Shown: positions 26,100-34,680 of the stretch, piece by piece
Numbering within the stretch: position 1 is the stretch's first letter
Layout of the letters: every line of letters starts with the position of its first letter
Assembly: GCF_014698845.1 (NCBI RefSeq)
Contig: NZ_JACJTV010000005.1
Span: forward strand, 234,003-298,002
DNA from: Coleofasciculus sp. FACHB-1120
GTDB taxonomy: Bacteria > Cyanobacteriota > Cyanobacteriia > Cyanobacteriales > FACHB-T130
Direction of reading: 5' to 3'
DNA: 64,000 nucleotides
Program-made: the position numbers and the translations under genes
Notes under the pieces: model-generated
Told to the model about the DNA's origin: nothing
Seen by the model: only the letters and a program-made list of their open reading frames with translations
Databases searched by the model: none

Positions 26100-27710
26100 T
26101 CAAAGTAACTCTTGATAATATTGTTCTGTCTCAGCGGGAAGGAAAACGGTCGTTCGCATTTCCCTTTTTTGAATTTTAAAGGCTTTGGTTATCTGGATGC
26201 GACTGAGAAAGTCGAGGTCGTGAGAAATTACTAATATAGCGCCTCGATACTCTTCTAACGCTTCGACAATTTGAGTAACGGTTTCTAAATCCAAATTGTT
26301 CGTTGGTTCATCCAATACCAGCAACTCAATTTCCGATACGCTAATCATCGCCAGAGCAAGTCTGGCTAGCTCTCCTCCACTCAAAACCTCGGCTTTTTTA
26401 TTCACTTCATCATTGAAGAATAAAAAGTGTCCAAGCTGTTGTCTGATAAGTTGATACTCAAGATTGGGATTCGCTGCTTGCAAATTTTCTAAAATAGTTT
26501 TCCCTCTATCTATTAACTCGTAAGTTTGGTCAAGATATACAACTTTTAACTTCGGAGCAACTGAAACCTTACCCGATTCAAGAATCGCTGGGTAATTTTC
26601 TCGATGGATGCCCAAAACTGCCCGAATTAAGCTAGATTTTCCCGACCCATTCGCCCCAGAAATAGCAACTCGCTCACCGGATGCTATTTGCATCTGTATA
26701 TTCTTGATAAGAAACTGATTTCCAATTTTCAGATTTGCCCCTTGAATGTCAATCAAGGTTCTCCCCTTTTTACTACTTTCTTCTTCAAGGCGAACAATCG
26801 CGACTGGATTTGTCCTAATTTTGGCAGATTCCAAATTTTGTGTAGCTTTAGCGATAGCCGCCTCATGTTTTTTTGAGGCGTTTCCAGCACTCGCTGATGC
26901 TCGATTCTCGAAGAATCTTTTTGCAGCTTTCCCCATGCTTCCGTCGTGAGCTTGTTTACGCCCTTCTCTTCGGGATTGTCCCGCCCGCTTCTCTTCTTGC
27001 AAAGACGCATCAGTTGCCCTCCGAAGTTCTTTTTTGGCTATTTCTCGCGTCCTCAAGGCTACCTGAAATTCAATTTCTTTTTGTTCCTTGTAGCTGGAAA
27101 AGTTACCGCCGTAAACCTTCACTCCTAATGCTGTCAGCTCCCAAATGGTGTTAACGACTTGATTTAGGAAAAAAGGTTTGTGAGAGACAATCACAAAAGG
27201 TTGCTTCAATTCTTGGAGAAAATTCTTCAGATTCTCTAAAGCTAAGAAATCCAGGTGATTAGTGGGTTCATCTAGGAGTAACACGCTTGGTTTTCTGTAT
27301 AAGCCAATTGCCAGAAACAATTTAGTAAGCTCTCCACCACTCAAACTGCTAACTGGTAGCGAAATATCTACTGAAGTTTTTAACTTGACCTCTAAAAGGT
27401 TACTAATTTCCCACCAATCTTCTGAAAAATTACTTAGAAACTCTAGAACAGTCGCACTTTGAATTGCCTGGATAAGGGTGCTAATTTGTGGAAGGTAATA
27501 AACAGTACCTTCACGATTCACGGAACCCGAACTAGGCTGAATTTCCCCAGCTAAGATTTTGAGCAAGGTTGATTTTCCTACCCCATTAGCACCGACCAGT
27601 GCAATTCTATCTCCCTCATTCACTGTGGCTCGAACATTGGTAAATAAGGTTTGGTTGGAAGCAAGTTCGTAGCTAATTTGTTCGGCTGTTAGAAATGATT
27701 TTTTTTGCAT
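26100..27710 (-). CDS. ABC-F ATPase (ribosome-associated, possible antibiotic-resistance type)
   Basis: 536 residues with two ATP-binding cassettes and no membrane part. The first has GANGVGKST and signature LSGGELTKL, then LLLDEPTNHLDF. The second has GANGSGKSS, LSGGELARL and LVLDEPTNNLDL. Between them lies a basic, Lys/Arg-rich helical linker of about 100 residues (residues 210-320; for example KKELRRATDASLQEEKRAG), which in this family reaches into the ribosome. ABC-F proteins either regulate translation (EttA, Uup) or protect ribosomes from antibiotics (Vga, Lsa, Msr); the long basic linker leaves both open. It follows rsgA on the same strand, 254 bp away, behind a strong leader hairpin. 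The neighbouring peptide synthetases make self-protection thinkable, but this is speculative. Confidence 0.92.
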   Translation of the reverse strand: MQKKSFLTAEQISYELASNQTLFTNVRATVNEGDRIALVGANGVGKSTLLKILAGEIQPSSGSVNREGTVYYLPQISTLIQAIQSATVLEFLSNFSEDWWEISNLLEVKLKTSVDISLPVSSLSGGELTKLFLAIGLYRKPSVLLLDEPTNHLDFLALENLKNFLQELKQPFVIVSHKPFFLNQVVNTIWELTALGVKVYGGNFSSYKEQKEIEFQVALRTREIAKKELRRATDASLQEEKRAGQSRREGRKQAHDGSMGKAAKRFFENRASASAGNASKKHEAAIAKATQNLESAKIRTNPVAIVRLEEESSKKGRTLIDIQGANLKIGNQFLIKNIQMQIASGERVAISGANGSGKSSLIRAVLGIHRENYPAILESGKVSVAPKLKVVYLDQTYELIDRGKTILENLQAANPNLEYQLIRQQLGHFLFFNDEVNKKAEVLSGGELARLALAMISVSEIELLVLDEPTNNLDLETVTQIVEALEEYRGAILVISHDLDFLSRIQITKAFKIQKREMRTTVFLPAETEQYYQELL

Positions 27711-27853
27711 ATATGCTGAATCCTGGGTAATTAGAGTACAGATGATAGTTTTTTATTAGGTTCTTCATGGCTATTTCCAAAATGCTGAGTGTTGATAAAA
27801 AAACGCTGGCAAGTCAACTCATGGCTACACGAATTAAACTGCCTAGGTGAAAT

Positions 27854-27888
27854 CTTGAAACTTCCAAGTTTAGCTTGGAAGTTTCAAG
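27854..27888. promoter_or_regulatory. Perfect 15-bp hairpin between rsgA and the ABC-F gene
   Basis: CTTGAAACTTCCAAG (27854-27868), loop TTTAG and the exact reverse complement (27874-27888). On the minus strand it lies 89 nt behind the rsgA stop and about 144 nt before the ABC-F start. GGGAGGTGGAG precedes it immediately, followed by a possible tiny ORF (TTG start, MKLPS, stop) inside the left arm. It may be an rsgA terminator (no T tract), a leader attenuator of the ABC-F gene, or a dispersed repeat. Confidence 0.5.
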
Positions 27889-27964
27889 GCTCCACCTCCC
27901 GGTTCTTGCTTGTTGCTCCTAGAAATTAACGCTTATTTGCTGACTAAGATAATGGCTTAGTTGC

Positions 27965-29026
27965 TTAGCGTTTTGGATTATTTCTTAGAGCTTTATGGAT
28001 TTTTTTCCATTTTTCTTTCTCGGCTAAAGACGCTTTTTGATCTTGTTTCCGGTTATTGTATTCAAGCTCTTGTTGAAGTTTTCGGTAGTTCCGAAAACGT
28101 TGCTTATCTAGAATGCCATCAAGCAAAGCTTGTTGCACTGCACAACCGGGTTCGGCTTCATGTTGGCAATCGCGAAAACGACACTCTGTAGCAAGCGTAT
28201 TGATATCAGTAAAGGTTTCCTGAAAGCCTTCACTTCCATTCCACATCTGAATTTCTCGCATTCCCGGAGTATCTATCAGCAAACCCCCAGAAGGCAAAAT
28301 AATTAACTCTCGATGCGTTGTGGTGTGGCGACCTCGATTATCTCCTTTGCGTACTGTTTGAACTGCTTGAATGTCCTTTTTAGCTAATTGATTGGTAATC
28401 GTCGATTTCCCGACTCCCGAAGAACCAATTAGTGCTACCGTTTGTCCCGTACCGAGATAGGGACTCAAGGCATCGAGTCCTTGGTTCTCAATTGCACTCA
28501 AGCTAATAATCGGTACGCCAGGAGCGATCGCTTCTACTTCCGCTTTTCGTTGCTCAACTTCATCGCACAAGTCGGCTTTATTCAGAATGATGACTGGATT
28601 CGCTCCACTTTCCCAAACCAAAATTAGATACCGTTCGATTCTTCGGAGATTGAAGTCTAGATCCAATCCCGAAACTAAAAACACCGTATCAATGTTGGTG
28701 GCAATTATTTGCTCATCTGTTTGTGCGCCTACAGCTTTTCGAGAAAACTTGCTTTTTCTGGGCAAAATTTCATGGATTTTTGCTCTTTCTTCATCGTCAA
28801 TGATGGTAACAACTACCCAATCTCCGACCGCTGGAAAATCTGTTCGCCCCTCGGCTTGGTAACGCATTTTTCCCGTTACTTCTGCCGACAATTCTCCAAA
28901 CTCAGTGTAGAGAAGGTAGGTATTTTTTTGCTCTAGAGCAACTCGACCAACAGTATATCCTTGTTGAAAATAGCTGTCAAAGTTTTTTTCAAAAAAACGA
29001 TTCCAGCCCAACAACTCTAAATTCAT
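27965..29026 (-). CDS. rsgA: Ribosome small-subunit biogenesis GTPase RsgA
   Basis: 353 residues with the circularly permuted GTPase order unique to this family. An N-terminal OB fold (about 20-100) is followed by ILNKADLC (G4), then GSSGVGKST (G1, near residue 203), a switch with [13 protein letters not shown], and DTPGMRE (G3). The C-terminal zinc site is C-x4-C-x-H-x5-C ([14 protein letters not shown]). It helps late maturation of the 30S subunit and hydrolyses GTP when bound to it. The ATG at 29026 is preceded by AGAGGAAA. The upstream region holds a possible 25-codon leader ORF and a two-part RNA stem. It heads a minus-strand series with the ABC-F gene, so two ribosome-binding NTPases sit together. 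Confidence 0.96.
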   Translation of the reverse strand: MNLELLGWNRFFEKNFDSYFQQGYTVGRVALEQKNTYLLYTEFGELSAEVTGKMRYQAEGRTDFPAVGDWVVVTIIDDEERAKIHEILPRKSKFSRKAVGAQTDEQIIATNIDTVFLVSGLDLDFNLRRIERYLILVWESGANPVIILNKADLCDEVEQRKAEVEAIAPGVPIISLSAIENQGLDALSPYLGTGQTVALIGSSGVGKSTITNQLAKKDIQAVQTVRKGDNRGRHTTTHRELIILPSGGLLIDTPGMREIQMWNGSEGFQETFTDINTLATECRFRDCQHEAEPGCAVQQALLDGILDKQRFRNYRKLQQELEYNNRKQDQKASLAEKEKWKKIHKALRNNPKR

Positions 29027-29053
29027 TGAAGTTTCCTCTATGGGTGCGGTTAT

Positions 29054-29163
29054 AGACCGCCAAACTCACAGAGGAATCGCGTAAATTATTCGCGTACATC
29101 AGAATAATTAAATGAAAATCTCTGTGAGGATGGGGTGTTGCGTCTGAATGGTTGTGGCGGTCT
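29054..29163 (-). promoter_or_regulatory. Two-part RNA stem in the rsgA leader
   Basis: An outer pair (AGACCGCC at 29054-29061 with GGCGGTCT at 29156-29163) encloses an inner pair (CTCACAGAG at 29065-29073 with CTCTGTGAG at 29120-29128). In the minus-strand transcript the 5' arms lie within the codons of a 25-residue leader ORF and the 3' arms lie 28-47 nt before the rsgA start. A ribosome translating or stalling in the leader ORF would open the stems. This is the usual geometry of translation-dependent attenuation; the interpretation is inference. Confidence 0.5.
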
Positions 29164-29185
29164 TAACGGCTACACGCTCTAACAT
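29108..29185 (-). CDS. Possible 25-aa leader peptide of rsgA
   Basis: The ATG at 29185 is preceded at 7 nt by a perfect Shine-Dalgarno sequence AAGGAGG (minus strand, 29193-29199), stronger than that of rsgA itself. The frame encodes MLERVAVKTATTIQTQHPIL and ends TEIFI, TAA at 29108. It lies 81 nt before rsgA and its codons form the 5' arms of the leader stems. There is no run of one amino acid, so it would sense ribosome stalling rather than a single amino acid. A chance ORF cannot be excluded. Confidence 0.4.
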   Translation of the reverse strand: MLERVAVKTATTIQTQHPILTEIFI

Positions 29186-29275
29186 CACTCTTCCTCCTTA
29201 GATACTTTTTAGTAATTTCCCAGTCATGGGACTTGTAGTACAATACTACAAAAAACTGCAATTGGCTGAAGCTAG

Positions 29276-29575
29276 TTTACAAAACTTACCAGCGCACGCC
29301 GAACCGTTGTATTCAATCGTGTTGTTCGCTGGGCTTATCTTAGTCGCGCTTGTTGTTCTGAGAAATCACCCGGTCGGGTAATCATTGAGATGCTCCGCAA
29401 CCAATTGCCTTTGCCAAAGCGTAGACAAGGCGAAAAAGACTTCGCTATTTTCCTAATGCGTCAGCCAATTTTACAACTGACCCCTTCTCAAGCCGCAGCC
29501 GCTACGAGAAAACTAGGTTTACAGCCACCAAACAGGCACACTTTTCAAAAACTGGTAAGCGATCGCTCCCTATAA
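29276..29575 (+). other. Open frame without a good start, possible gene remnant
   Basis: The frame is open for 100 codons (from TTT after TAG, to TAA at 29573-29575) and is rich in Arg and Leu. It contains RRTVVFNRVVRWAYLSRACC and later a Q/A-rich end (LQLTPSQAAAATRKLGLQPP). The first ATG in frame is at 29390 and leaves only 61 codons. No ribosome-binding site or known family is visible. It could be the decayed end of a plasmid or mobile-element gene. Confidence 0.25.
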
Positions 29576-29972
29576 ATCTGGATTCCCATAAAACTAAGGC
29601 TAATCGAGAACTTCACCCCCCAGGCATCTACCCATGATGGAAATCCTAGCTTACCTCCACACTGCGCTTGCCTACGAAACTACAACCAGCACACCCCTCA
29701 ACCGCCTGGAACGCCATGAACCACTTCCTTTGCCTTTAGGGACAAGCGCGAGATCCAGCGATATAGCAGCGAATGAGCAGTACGAGATGCAAGCGATAAC
29801 AGCACTTCCTTTTTAGATATAGCCATTCATTTTTTGACCGGCACACATAAGCTTCTTCTTAGCCCTCCTTTTTTAAGGGGGTTGAGGGGATCTGATGTGT
29901 AGCTTCACAAAAGCGAAATAGAATTAGCGATCGCGTCTTTATCGTCACACGCCTACTCATGCCTTCAATAAC
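29576..29972. other. Intergenic region with a GC-rich hairpin repeat
   Basis: No supported gene. At 29863-29881, CCTCCTT-TTTT-AAGGGGG followed by TTGAGGGG is an intergenic copy of the GC-rich repeat class seen inside the NRPS genes. HIP1 sites occur near 29561 and 29927. A 60-codon frame at 29634-29816 lacks a ribosome-binding site and looks accidental. Confidence 0.5.
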
Positions 29973-30605
29973 ATGAACAACATAAATACAGTCGAACACT
30001 CCCAACGCGATCGCCCAAGATACTTATCATTAATTCTGCAATATATTCCCTTTTCACTGGTTATTATCCGCCTCTGTCTAAGCCCTTTGCTATTATGGGA
30101 TGCCCTTGACGGCATAACCAGTAACTGGTTCATTTTTGGTTTTGTACTTGCCTTCCTTTCAGATATTTTTGATGGCGTTATCGCCCGTCGAATCGGTGTC
30201 AGTACCGCTTCTTTGCGGCAAGCCGATAGTTTAGCTGATGTTTGTCTTTATCTATGTATCGGAATCAGTGCATGGTTAGTGCATCCTGATGTAATAACTG
30301 AATTCTCGATACCCTTGAGCCTAATTATCTTGATGCAATTAATCTGGTTGGTAGTCAACTTGGCGAAATATGGAAAACCTGCCAGCTATCACACTTATTC
30401 AGCCAAGACTTGGGGAGTAACACTGTTCATCGCCACAATTGCTCTATTCGGTTTTAATTATGCTGGATTCACGCTATTCATGATGATTGCTGTAGGTTGC
30501 CTTCACACGCTAGAAGAAATTGCGATGACATTAATTCTGCCAACTTGGACGCACGATGTCCTGAGTATTGTTCATGCGCGAAAGATAGTTTCTTATAAGG
30601 AATAG
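29973..30605 (+). CDS. CDP-alcohol phosphatidyltransferase family membrane protein
   Basis: 210 residues with about five to six hydrophobic helices. The family signature lies at residues 68-93: DIFDGVIARRIGVSTASLRQADSLAD has the four aspartates and the D-G-x2-A-R core, but Leu replaces the usual Gly before the third Asp. Enzymes of this family swap the CMP of a CDP-alcohol for another alcohol in phospholipid head-group synthesis (PgsA- or PssA-like). The substitution and the divergent C-terminus mean the substrates cannot be named. It stands alone, with long non-coding stretches on both sides. Confidence 0.88.
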   Translation: MNNINTVEHSQRDRPRYLSLILQYIPFSLVIIRLCLSPLLLWDALDGITSNWFIFGFVLAFLSDIFDGVIARRIGVSTASLRQADSLADVCLYLCIGISAWLVHPDVITEFSIPLSLIILMQLIWLVVNLAKYGKPASYHTYSAKTWGVTLFIATIALFGFNYAGFTLFMMIAVGCLHTLEEIAMTLILPTWTHDVLSIVHARKIVSYKE

Positions 30606-31019
30606 TGCTTTCAGCTTGAGAAGATAGGTAACTAATAAGACTTTTAGAATCCCTGTAAGTGGGTTTAGTTGATATAGCTGCGACTTCAGCCGCCTAGATA
30701 ATATCAGTGGTTTCAGTTTTTGAAACCAACACTTTAGATGCCCTAATCCCAATGTTATAAAAATAGTAGCAACTCTCCCGACAGAATTAAAAATTGCGGT
30801 TATGGCAATCTGATTTTAGGTTTATTTTCTATAAAGTGCTTTGAGTGCGTTCAAAATCCAGGAACGCAAAATAGCCTTGTGCTAACGTGCCTGTCAAACC
30901 CAGAAAAAACTAAATTTGGAACATAGGTTTTGCAGCCACGTCTCAAACTATTGTATAAACTTCAAGCAAACATCAAACTTCTAAGCTTTAATTCAAGTGG
31001 CTTTGGAGTAGTCTTAATT
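30606..31019. other. Intergenic region upstream of the four-repeat secreted protein
   Basis: No gene seen. TGGTTTCA-GTTTT-TGAAACCA at 30708-30728 is a perfect 8-bp hairpin without a T tract, possibly ending the phosphatidyltransferase transcript. The rest is AT-rich and probably carries the promoter of the next gene. A TTG-started extension of that gene (from 30930) is unlikely because the ATG at 31020 begins a clean export signal. Confidence 0.4.
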
Positions 31020-32243
31020 ATGGAAAAAATGAATCGAACTAAAAATCCTAAAAAGTGGCTAATTGCTACTTTGATTTTGTTAACTAGCAGCTTGTCTTTA
31101 TCTTTATGTACTGCTTTAACCTTAAAAGAAGCTGCTGTTGCCGATCCCGTCAAACAAGTATCTAAGAAAGAAAAGTTACCGTCTTCTGTTGCCAATGCCG
31201 TTTTGCGAATGGCATCTCAACGCACGGGGTTACAAGCGTCGCAACTACGCATCGTTAAGTATGAACAGATTTACACCAACGGCTGTTTAAATCTGCCGCG
31301 TCCGGCTGAAGGCTGCACTAAAATTAATATGCCTGCTTGGGAAGTCACTATAAAAGCTAGGCAACAAAGCTTAGTTTATCGAAGCGATCGCAACGGCTCC
31401 CAGATCAGATTAAATGAAGCCGCTAGCAGCATCGTTAATGCCAAATTGCCTAAATCTATTGTCAGGGCCGTTTTGCAAGATGCCACCCAAAACTGGGGAC
31501 TTCTGGCGAACACCGGACGCATTGTGAATGCCAAGCAGGCAGAGTGGACGTATGGTTGCGAAGTTTCGACTTTTCCCCATCCCTGCGATCCAGTTGTCGT
31601 GGAGGGCTGGCAAGTCACCGTAGAAAGCGGGCAAAAACGCTGGATTTATAACACTGACAAAGTGGGTTCCCAGGTTCAGCTTTATCAAAGAGAGAGCCCG
31701 CCAAACGAGGCGAAAAAATTGCCTCCTGCGGTTGCTGAGCAAGTTTTAAAGTTAGCATCCGAGCATTTAACTTTACCAATCTCTCAACTTCTAATTACAA
31801 AAACTCAACAGCAAACTTGGTCTAATGGCTGTTTAGATCTTCCGAGTCCTGTAGAGCGATGCATGAGCGCTCAGACACCGGGTTGGCAGGTGACGGTGGA
31901 AGGCAAACCCAAGCAATACCAGGTCTATCGTACCGATAAATCTGCTGAGCAAATTAGGACGGAAGCAATAAGCGAAATGCCCCCACGCAAAGACTCTTTG
32001 CCTAATTCCATTGCCAAGGTGGTATTGCAGGATGCCAGTAAGCAATTAAAAGTCCCCACTTCTCAGCTATACATCCTCGAAGGTCGAAGTCAGATGTGGT
32101 CAAATACCTGTTTTGATTTGCCTGGTACGGAAAATAGCTGCGCTCAAGCAATGGTCGCAGGTTGGCGAGTCGCTGTGGATGGCAACGGGAAAACCTTAGT
32201 TTATCGCCTCGATCGATCGGGTTCTCAGTTCAAAGTCGAGTGA
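31020..32243 (+). CDS. Exported protein with four tandem Cys-pair repeats
   Basis: 407 residues from the ATG at 31020. Lys-rich MEKMNRTKNPKK is followed by a hydrophobic stretch (LIATLILLTSSLSLSL), so it is probably exported. Four repeats of about 85 residues follow. Each starts LPxxxAxxVLxxAS and continues with a W/Y-x-N/Y-x-C...C pair (for example TWSNGCLDLP...C, MWSNTCFDLP...C), then GWxVxVxxxxxxxxYRxDxxGSQ. The second repeat is the most divergent (WTYGCEVSTFPHPC). Disulfide-stabilised periplasmic modules are likely. I recognise this only as a cyanobacterial hypothetical family; the function is unknown. A long hairpin directly behind the stop probably ends the transcript. Confidence 0.8.
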   Translation: MEKMNRTKNPKKWLIATLILLTSSLSLSLCTALTLKEAAVADPVKQVSKKEKLPSSVANAVLRMASQRTGLQASQLRIVKYEQIYTNGCLNLPRPAEGCTKINMPAWEVTIKARQQSLVYRSDRNGSQIRLNEAASSIVNAKLPKSIVRAVLQDATQNWGLLANTGRIVNAKQAEWTYGCEVSTFPHPCDPVVVEGWQVTVESGQKRWIYNTDKVGSQVQLYQRESPPNEAKKLPPAVAEQVLKLASEHLTLPISQLLITKTQQQTWSNGCLDLPSPVERCMSAQTPGWQVTVEGKPKQYQVYRTDKSAEQIRTEAISEMPPRKDSLPNSIAKVVLQDASKQLKVPTSQLYILEGRSQMWSNTCFDLPGTENSCAQAMVAGWRVAVDGNGKTLVYRLDRSGSQFKVE

Positions 32244-32260
32244 TTTTGTTGTTGAAATAG

Positions 32261-32306
32261 ATTGAGTCTGTAGAAGCAAACAGCGCTTTGCCACTACAGA
32301 CTCAAT
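32261..32306. terminator. Long hairpin behind the four-repeat protein gene
   Basis: ATTGAGTCTGTAG (32261-32273) pairs perfectly with CTACAGACTCAAT (32294-32306). Within the loop, GCAAA and TTTGC form a second short stem. It begins 17 bp behind the stop codon. Part of it (CGCTGTTTGCTTCTACAG on the minus strand) is shared with the hairpin at 43983-44018, so it is probably also a member of a dispersed repeat family. Confidence 0.6.
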
Positions 32307-32457
32307 TCATTTCGGTTCGGGTTTTGATGTATTGCAACCCAAGCAACCAGAACTTTTCAGTAAAGTGATACTGGGAAGGGAGTCGGCGTGCGTTGATTCG
32401 ACCAAATTTCTATAATCGTTCTTAGTCTGTGCCTTTCTTTAAACAATCCGAGACCAG

Positions 32458-32763
32458 ATGATGAGATTGGATGAATTTACACAGTTGATGGAACAGGAAA
32501 GATGTCCTGAGTCTCTACCTCAAGCCTTGCAGGCGCTGTGGTACGACAAAAAAGGAGATTGGGACAAAGCTCATCAAATTGTGCAAAATGCCAGTGATGC
32601 TGACAGTGCTTGGGTTCACGCCTACCTCCATCGAAAAGAAGGCGACAAAAGCAATGCCCTTTACTGGTATCGGCGCACCGGACGACCAGAGTTTAAAGAA
32701 GACCTAAACCAAGAGTGGCAGCAGATCGCTGAAGATGTGCTAGAGCGTTGCAAAACGCGATGA
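32458..32763 (+). CDS. Small conserved hypothetical protein
   Basis: 101 residues, acidic and helical, probably cytoplasmic. Features are LDEFTQLMEQERCPESLPQA at the start, LWYDKKGDWDKAHQIVQ, then VHAYLHRKEGDKSNALYWYRR, which reads like one and a half TPR-type helical pairs. Proteins of this form are found in many bacteria as single-domain hypotheticals. Two adjacent ATG codons at 32458 and 32461 are possible starts. It precedes the DnaJ-pentapeptide gene on the same strand by about 110 bp. No function can be given. Confidence 0.75.
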   Translation: MMRLDEFTQLMEQERCPESLPQALQALWYDKKGDWDKAHQIVQNASDADSAWVHAYLHRKEGDKSNALYWYRRTGRPEFKEDLNQEWQQIAEDVLERCKTR

Positions 32764-32875
32764 TTTGATGGGATGGGCAACAGGAGTGCGATCGCCCCTA
32801 GAGGTTTCGGGGTCTCATTACTTCACTCCAAAAGAAGCATTCGTTCAACCGGCAACGCCTGCTAGGGTAGTGATA

Positions 32876-33568
32876 ATGAGCGATCTAGATGGATACTACA
32901 AAGTGCTGGGATTAGAGCCTGGAGCGTCACTCGATGAAGTGAACCAGGCTTATAGGGATTTGGCTTTTATTTGGCACCCCGATCGCATCCCGAAAGATAA
33001 TCCTCGGTTACAGCAAAAAGCTCAAGAAAAGCTGAAAGAGATTAATCAGGCACGCGATCGCTTGCGGTCAGTTCGACCCAGCGAAAAGACCCGAAATCCC
33101 GAACCTCCGCCACGCGATCGCGCTCATTCACCGAGTCCTTACTATCAATCTAGTTACTCCTATCAATCACCGCCTCAATCTTCCTATCAAACTCCTAAGC
33201 CGAATTCCGACTTGAGCGGAGCCAACTTGAGCGGAGCCAATCTGAAAGAAAAGGACTTGTCAGGAAGAAATTTGAGCAATGCCAACCTCAGCAACGCCAA
33301 CTTGAGCGATTCCTTCCTCCATAAGGTGAATCTTCAGGGAGCCAACCTAGAAAAAGCGAATCTTTTTAGAGCCAACCTGCTGCAAGCGAAGCTAAACAAC
33401 GCTAATTTGCGAGAAGCTAACTTAATTGGAGCCGACCTCAGCGGAGCCGATTTGAGGGGAGCCGATTTAAGGGGCGCTAAGATTGGGTCGCAAGACCGAA
33501 TCCTGGTTAAACTGACTGGAGCGAACTTAGCCGGAGCAATCTTACCAGATGGCAGCATCCACGCTTAG
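32876..33568 (+). CDS. DnaJ domain-pentapeptide repeat fusion protein
   Basis: 230 residues from the ATG at 32876; the upstream TTG/ATG extension to 32765 shows no domain. Residues 1-65 form a J domain (YYKVLGLEPGASLDEV) with the Hsp70-activating HPD motif in IWHPDRIP. A Pro/Ser/Tyr-rich linker follows (about 75-115; PSPYYQSSYSYQSPPQ). About 100 residues of pentapeptide repeats A(N/D)LxX then form a right-handed beta-helix. The J domain would recruit DnaK; the beta-helix may bind a partner. The composition of the 3' part (GCCAACTTGAGC repeats) causes the many open frames on the other strand. Confidence 0.9.
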   Translation: MSDLDGYYKVLGLEPGASLDEVNQAYRDLAFIWHPDRIPKDNPRLQQKAQEKLKEINQARDRLRSVRPSEKTRNPEPPPRDRAHSPSPYYQSSYSYQSPPQSSYQTPKPNSDLSGANLSGANLKEKDLSGRNLSNANLSNANLSDSFLHKVNLQGANLEKANLFRANLLQAKLNNANLREANLIGADLSGADLRGADLRGAKIGSQDRILVKLTGANLAGAILPDGSIHA

Positions 33569-33800
33569 GAATATAGCGATACGTCCTATCTGACCCTACG
33601 CCGTAAGCAGGGAGAGGAGAAGCTAGCTCCCTTTAGCTCAACAAAAACGCAAAGAAGTAGCCTCCTCTGGGTGAAGGTCGAGGGAGTTGGGGGGTAAGGT
33701 TGCGGCTAACCCCACCTCCTCCCCACTCTTCAGGGGATGCCAAAATCTTTACAATACGAAGTAAGGTTAAAACGTTTAACAAAAAACAGAGTCAGAATCA

Positions 33801-34454
33801 ATGGCGCTATTCGGATTTGGTAAAAAGCAAAGTCTGCCCACGATCGAGCAAGCATTACCGGGAAGGGCAGAACCCATGCAAGTCCCCGCTACTCACCATG
33901 TAAACGGTAATCCGCTGAAACCTCCTTTTCCCGATGGGATGGAGATGGCGATGTTTGGCTTGGGGTGTTTCTGGGGAGCAGAGCGCATATTCTGGAAGCA
34001 ACCTGGAGTTTTCACCACCGCAGTTGGCTATGCAGCAGGAGCCACGCCAAACCCTACTTATCAAGAGGTTTGTAGTGGCATGACGGGGCACAATGAAGTG
34101 GTTTTCGTTGTGTTTGACCCGAAAGTGATTAGTTACGAAACACTCCTGAAACTCTTCTGGGAAAGCCACAATCCCACCCAAGGAATGCGTCAAGGCAATG
34201 ATGTCGGTACTCAGTACCGTTCCGGAATTTATGCGTATTCAGAGAGCCAGAAGAAGCTGGCTGAAGCATCCAGAGACGCTTATCAGCAAGCCCTGAAAGC
34301 CTCTGGGTATGGGGAAATTTCCACTGAGATTCTGGATGCTCCTGAGTTTTATTACGCAGAAGCCTATCATCAGCAGTACCTCGCCAAAAACCCAAATGGG
34401 TATTGTGGGCTAGGTGGGACGAACGTTGCTTGTCCTGCTATGACGAACGCTTAA
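33801..34454 (+). CDS. msrA: Peptide methionine sulfoxide reductase A
   Basis: 217 residues. The active site GCFWG (Cys56) is followed by the expected [35 protein letters not shown] stretch, spread over residues 67-100, and by FWESHNPTQ and DVGTQYRS. The N-terminal extension [20 protein letters not shown] is characteristic of the cyanobacterial branch. A Cys-containing C-terminus ([13 protein letters not shown]) may provide resolving thiols. It reduces methionine-S-sulfoxide in proteins and so repairs oxidative damage. It is a single gene with its own upstream region. No signal peptide, so cytoplasmic. Confidence 0.97.
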   Translation: MALFGFGKKQSLPTIEQALPGRAEPMQVPATHHVNGNPLKPPFPDGMEMAMFGLGCFWGAERIFWKQPGVFTTAVGYAAGATPNPTYQEVCSGMTGHNEVVFVVFDPKVISYETLLKLFWESHNPTQGMRQGNDVGTQYRSGIYAYSESQKKLAEASRDAYQQALKASGYGEISTEILDAPEFYYAEAYHQQYLAKNPNGYCGLGGTNVACPAMTNA

Positions 34455-34680
34455 AATCATCGTTGTGTCTTTTAGCGATCGCTAGCAGAAATCACTATCT
34501 TTACCCGGTATGCTCTTGAGCGGGTTGCTGCGTTCGTGGCACTGGTTCCTCAAAGCGTGATGAACTTGTCTAACCTAGATTTGGTAATGGTTTGACCAGT
34601 TCTTACTCTTTAGAAAACCAGTGCCACAATTTTTTATTTTGAATTGTCAAACAAAGCCTTGAAACAGAGGCGATAACAAT

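Noticed and set aside
29634..29816. 60-codon frame with an ATG
   Set aside because: No Shine-Dalgarno site, no ordered sequence features and overlap with non-coding repeats.
33200..33560. Long open frame on the minus strand opposite the pentapeptide repeats
   Set aside because: It results from the biased GCCAACTTGAG composition; the translation is a Leu/Ala/Ser/Lys pattern without a start signal. The same holds for 60850-61245.
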